From NCBI GenBank assembly GCA_002070115.1, contig MWCO01000002.1, forward strand, positions 62,001-126,000: a DNA stretch of 64,000 nt. The letters run 5' to 3'. Made by a program: the position numbers and the translations under genes. The notes below the pieces were generated by a model. The model worked only from the letters and a program-made list of their open reading frames with translations, was not told the origin of the DNA and made no database searches. This document shows positions 62,137 to 64,000 of the stretch, piece by piece; position 1 is the stretch's first letter; each line of letters begins with the position of its first letter. The DNA is from Deltaproteobacteria bacterium ADurb.Bin207. GTDB lineage: Bacteria > Myxococcota_A > Polyangia > Polyangiales > Polyangiaceae.

Positions 62137-64000
62137 TTACGGAATAGCAATGATGCGCTGGAAGGGCTCAGGCGTTTTCAGATCTTTGACCTTTTTGATG
62201 TAGTCCGCCACGGCATCGTTGAACAAGCCCCACGGGACGGTAGGCACTTCCTCTTTGAGCATCTCGTATCCATCACCGCCCGTGTTCATGAAGTCATTCA
62301 CGGCGATCCTGTAGATGGTGGTATCTGTTTTTGTGATTGGCTTGTTCGAACCGTCGCCCGTGAAGAGAATGGACTGAACGCGGGCGCCAGGGGCGGCAGA
62401 AGCCTTATATGTGACCTTGATGCCGCCAACTTGAAGGAATCGGCCATGGTTCGCCTCCACGGTCGACACCGAAAACTCCACGACATCCCACACCACCGAC
62501 CCGGGGACATCGCGGAGCACGACGGTATTGTTGAAGGGAAGGATCGAATAGATATCACCGAGCACCACGTCACAAGGCGTGGTAGTTGAGCAGCCGACTC
62601 GAACCAACGAGGTGTCCGTGGGCTTATAGGAAGAGGGCATGGAGTCCCGGATGCCTCCACCATTCATGAAAGCGATTTGGATTCCGAGACCCGCGTAGGA
62701 ATCGAGGATGGCGTCCGTGATGATGTCTCCCATGGGGACCTCCTGGGAGCGCTCGACAATCCCGTTACGAGGCCAAACACCATCGACAGTGCCGACCTTT
62801 TCGTCGAATAGCTCTTTGACGTGCGTTTTCCACGGCTCAATCATGGTAGCCACCGCGGGGTCCGGTTCTTCGATGACCTGTTCGCATAGTTTTTCCGCGA
62901 CACACTCGAAGCCGGTGGGACACTGCGCCGTGTTGTCTTTGCAGGATGCGCTTAGTGTGATGGCCTTTTTCCCTAGAACCTGAACGTGGGAACCTTGGAT
63001 GTCGGTGACGACACCATCTTCCACCGTGATCAACACTTTGTTGTACGCGGTGAGCTGGCCATCGCTCTGCACGAGCATGACATCGCCCATTTTCCAGTTG
63101 ACCTCTGCTTCCGTATGTCCCCCCTGCACCAGATCAGCACCGTTAATATTTTTTGCAAAATCTACGATCGGTCCAATCGGGGCGCCAGAACCGTCGGTGT
63201 TGAGCCCCGTGGCGCCGATATGAGCGGTCACCAAGACGACATGAGCGCCATCGGCTCGGGCTTGGGCAATGGCAGCGTTGGCGGGAGCGACGGGCTCGGT
63301 GATCTTGACATCTCCCATGTGTCCAGCGATGACAATTTCTTCCGTTTCGGGATTGGACACCCCCACGACGGCCACCTTGATCGGGTTGGCTGGATCGCCG
63401 AAAGTGAGCATTTTGTACGGCTTGACGACATGGCCGCCGAGTTCGTTTTTGGGATCTTCGACGTTGACCCCCACATAATCGAAGTCAGCGATTTCCATCA
63501 GATCTTTGAAGTGCGCCGTGCCATCGTCGAAGCTATGGTTGCCGATGTTGCTCGCATTGACGCCCAAATAATTCAAAGAGACGATGGCGGGTTCATCGCG
63601 CAAATCTGTTCCGTAGGCGCTGAGCGTGGGGCTTGCGCCAACCTCATCACCTCCATTGAGAATGATGGTGTTGGGGTTCGCCGCTCTTTCTTTCTGGAAG
63701 TAGGTCGAAGCGTAAGCGACTCCGCCCAGGTAGTTGGTATAGCCATCCTTGTCTTTCACGGTGATCGGGTCAATCTGACCGTGGAAGTCATTGATGGTCA
63801 GCACTTGGATGGTGCCGGAAGGAGGCGGGAGAACGACATCCTCGACCACATCGGGGTTGGTCGTTTCCGATTCTACGTCTTTCCCCGTATCGGGTCCCGT
63901 TTCCGGGCCGGTTTCCGTACCCGTTTCCGTTGCTGCTTCGGTTTGCGTATCCAGGGGCGCATCGGGAAGTGACGTATCCGGTCGCACGTCAACCCCGGCA
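62137..64000 (-). CDS. Secreted UshA-type 5'-nucleotidase/phosphoesterase (5' end outside the window)
   Basis: The frame is open through the right edge, so the signal peptide is missing; at least 620 residues are visible. After an Asp/Glu/Thr/Pro-rich linker comes a metallophosphoesterase domain: LTINDFHGQIDP, ILNGGDEVGASP, SNIGNHSFDDG, VTAHIG and VQGGHTEAE. The C-terminal 5'-nucleotidase domain contains NGGGIRDSMPSSY and the substrate-binding FNNTVVLRDVPGS. An insert with CKDNTAQCPTGFECVAEKLCEQ lies between them. Expected activity is dephosphorylation of extracellular nucleotides or UDP-sugars. The preceding 250 bases (61888-62136) show no gene. Confidence 0.88.
   Translation of the reverse strand, partial: AGVDVRPDTSLPDAPLDTQTEAATETGTETGPETGPDTGKDVESETTNPDVVEDVVLPPPSGTIQVLTINDFHGQIDPITVKDKDGYTNYLGGVAYASTYFQKERAANPNTIILNGGDEVGASPTLSAYGTDLRDEPAIVSLNYLGVNASNIGNHSFDDGTAHFKDLMEIADFDYVGVNVEDPKNELGGHVVKPYKMLTFGDPANPIKVAVVGVSNPETEEIVIAGHMGDVKITEPVAPANAAIAQARADGAHVVLVTAHIGATGLNTDGSGAPIGPIVDFAKNINGADLVQGGHTEAEVNWKMGDVMLVQSDGQLTAYNKVLITVEDGVVTDIQGSHVQVLGKKAITLSASCKDNTAQCPTGFECVAEKLCEQVIEEPDPAVATMIEPWKTHVKELFDEKVGTVDGVWPRNGIVERSQEVPMGDIITDAILDSYAGLGIQIAFMNGGGIRDSMPSSYKPTDTSLVRVGCSTTTPCDVVLGDIYSILPFNNTVVLRDVPGSVVWDVVEFSVSTVEANHGRFLQVGGIKVTYKASAAPGARVQSILFTGDGSNKPITKTDTTIYRIAVNDFMNTGGDGYEMLKEEVPTVPWGLFNDAVADYIKKVKDLKTPEPFQRIIAIP

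Overview
The window reads like a myxobacterium-type genome (Myxococcota, probably Polyangia). The signs are many lipoproteins with Asp/Ala- or Gly/Thr-rich linkers, long cysteine-repeat surface proteins, a Hanks-type kinase overlapping a gene with HD-GYP, DUF4388 and TPR segments, and a LexA-like dyad before uvrA that resembles the Myxococcus type. Base composition looks moderately GC-rich by eye. A glycyl radical enzyme, an iron alcohol dehydrogenase and a carbamate kinase point to anaerobic or facultative energy metabolism. No rRNA, tRNA, CRISPR array, transposase or integrase was seen.

Layout. 1-9.3 kb: five minus-strand genes (membrane spermidine-synthase-like protein, Lon, GHL10 lipoprotein, acetoacetate-decarboxylase-like protein, and a ClC channel that runs off the left edge). 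9.5-14 kb: three plus-strand exported proteins (GH43 glycosidase, FG-GAP lipoprotein, beta-lactamase-like hydrolase). 14-17.6 kb: a protease-less FtsH-like ATPase and a SPASM radical SAM enzyme, bracketed by inverted copies of a repeat rich in GTGACC. 18-24.6 kb: cysteine-repeat lipoprotein, orphan DNA methyltransferase, uvrA. 24.9-29.1 kb: a lipoprotein, a Tat-lipoprotein pseudo-esterase coupled to a B12 radical SAM enzyme, and a class II-like PRPP synthetase. 29.2-34.9 kb: a 1218-residue membrane protein of unknown function behind transketolase. 35.7-38.4 kb: a small repeat lipoprotein and a B12 radical SAM-isoaspartyl methyltransferase fusion with their own promoter. 38.4-45.7 kb: the kinase and HD-GYP/DUF4388/TPR pair. 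46.2-53.3 kb: a threonine synthase without its PLP lysine, surface proteins, an amidohydrolase and carbamate kinase. 53.3-58 kb: iron alcohol dehydrogenase divergent from a single-chain activase-glycyl radical enzyme. 58.2-64 kb: a degenerate GxxExxY protein, a YdcF-like protein, two metallophosphoesterase-type proteins and a small lipoprotein.

The best candidates for undescribed biology are: (1) the glycyl radical enzyme fused to its own activating enzyme, facing an iron alcohol dehydrogenase; (2) the B12 radical SAM-PIMT fusion paired with a lipoprotein of repeated Asp-Gly and Cys-Leu-x-Pro units; (3) the radical SAM enzyme coupled to a Tat-lipoprotein pseudo-esterase with a RiPP-leader-like N-terminus; (4) the peptidase-less FtsH next to a SPASM enzyme between inverted repeats. 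Four different radical SAM systems lie within about 42 kb.
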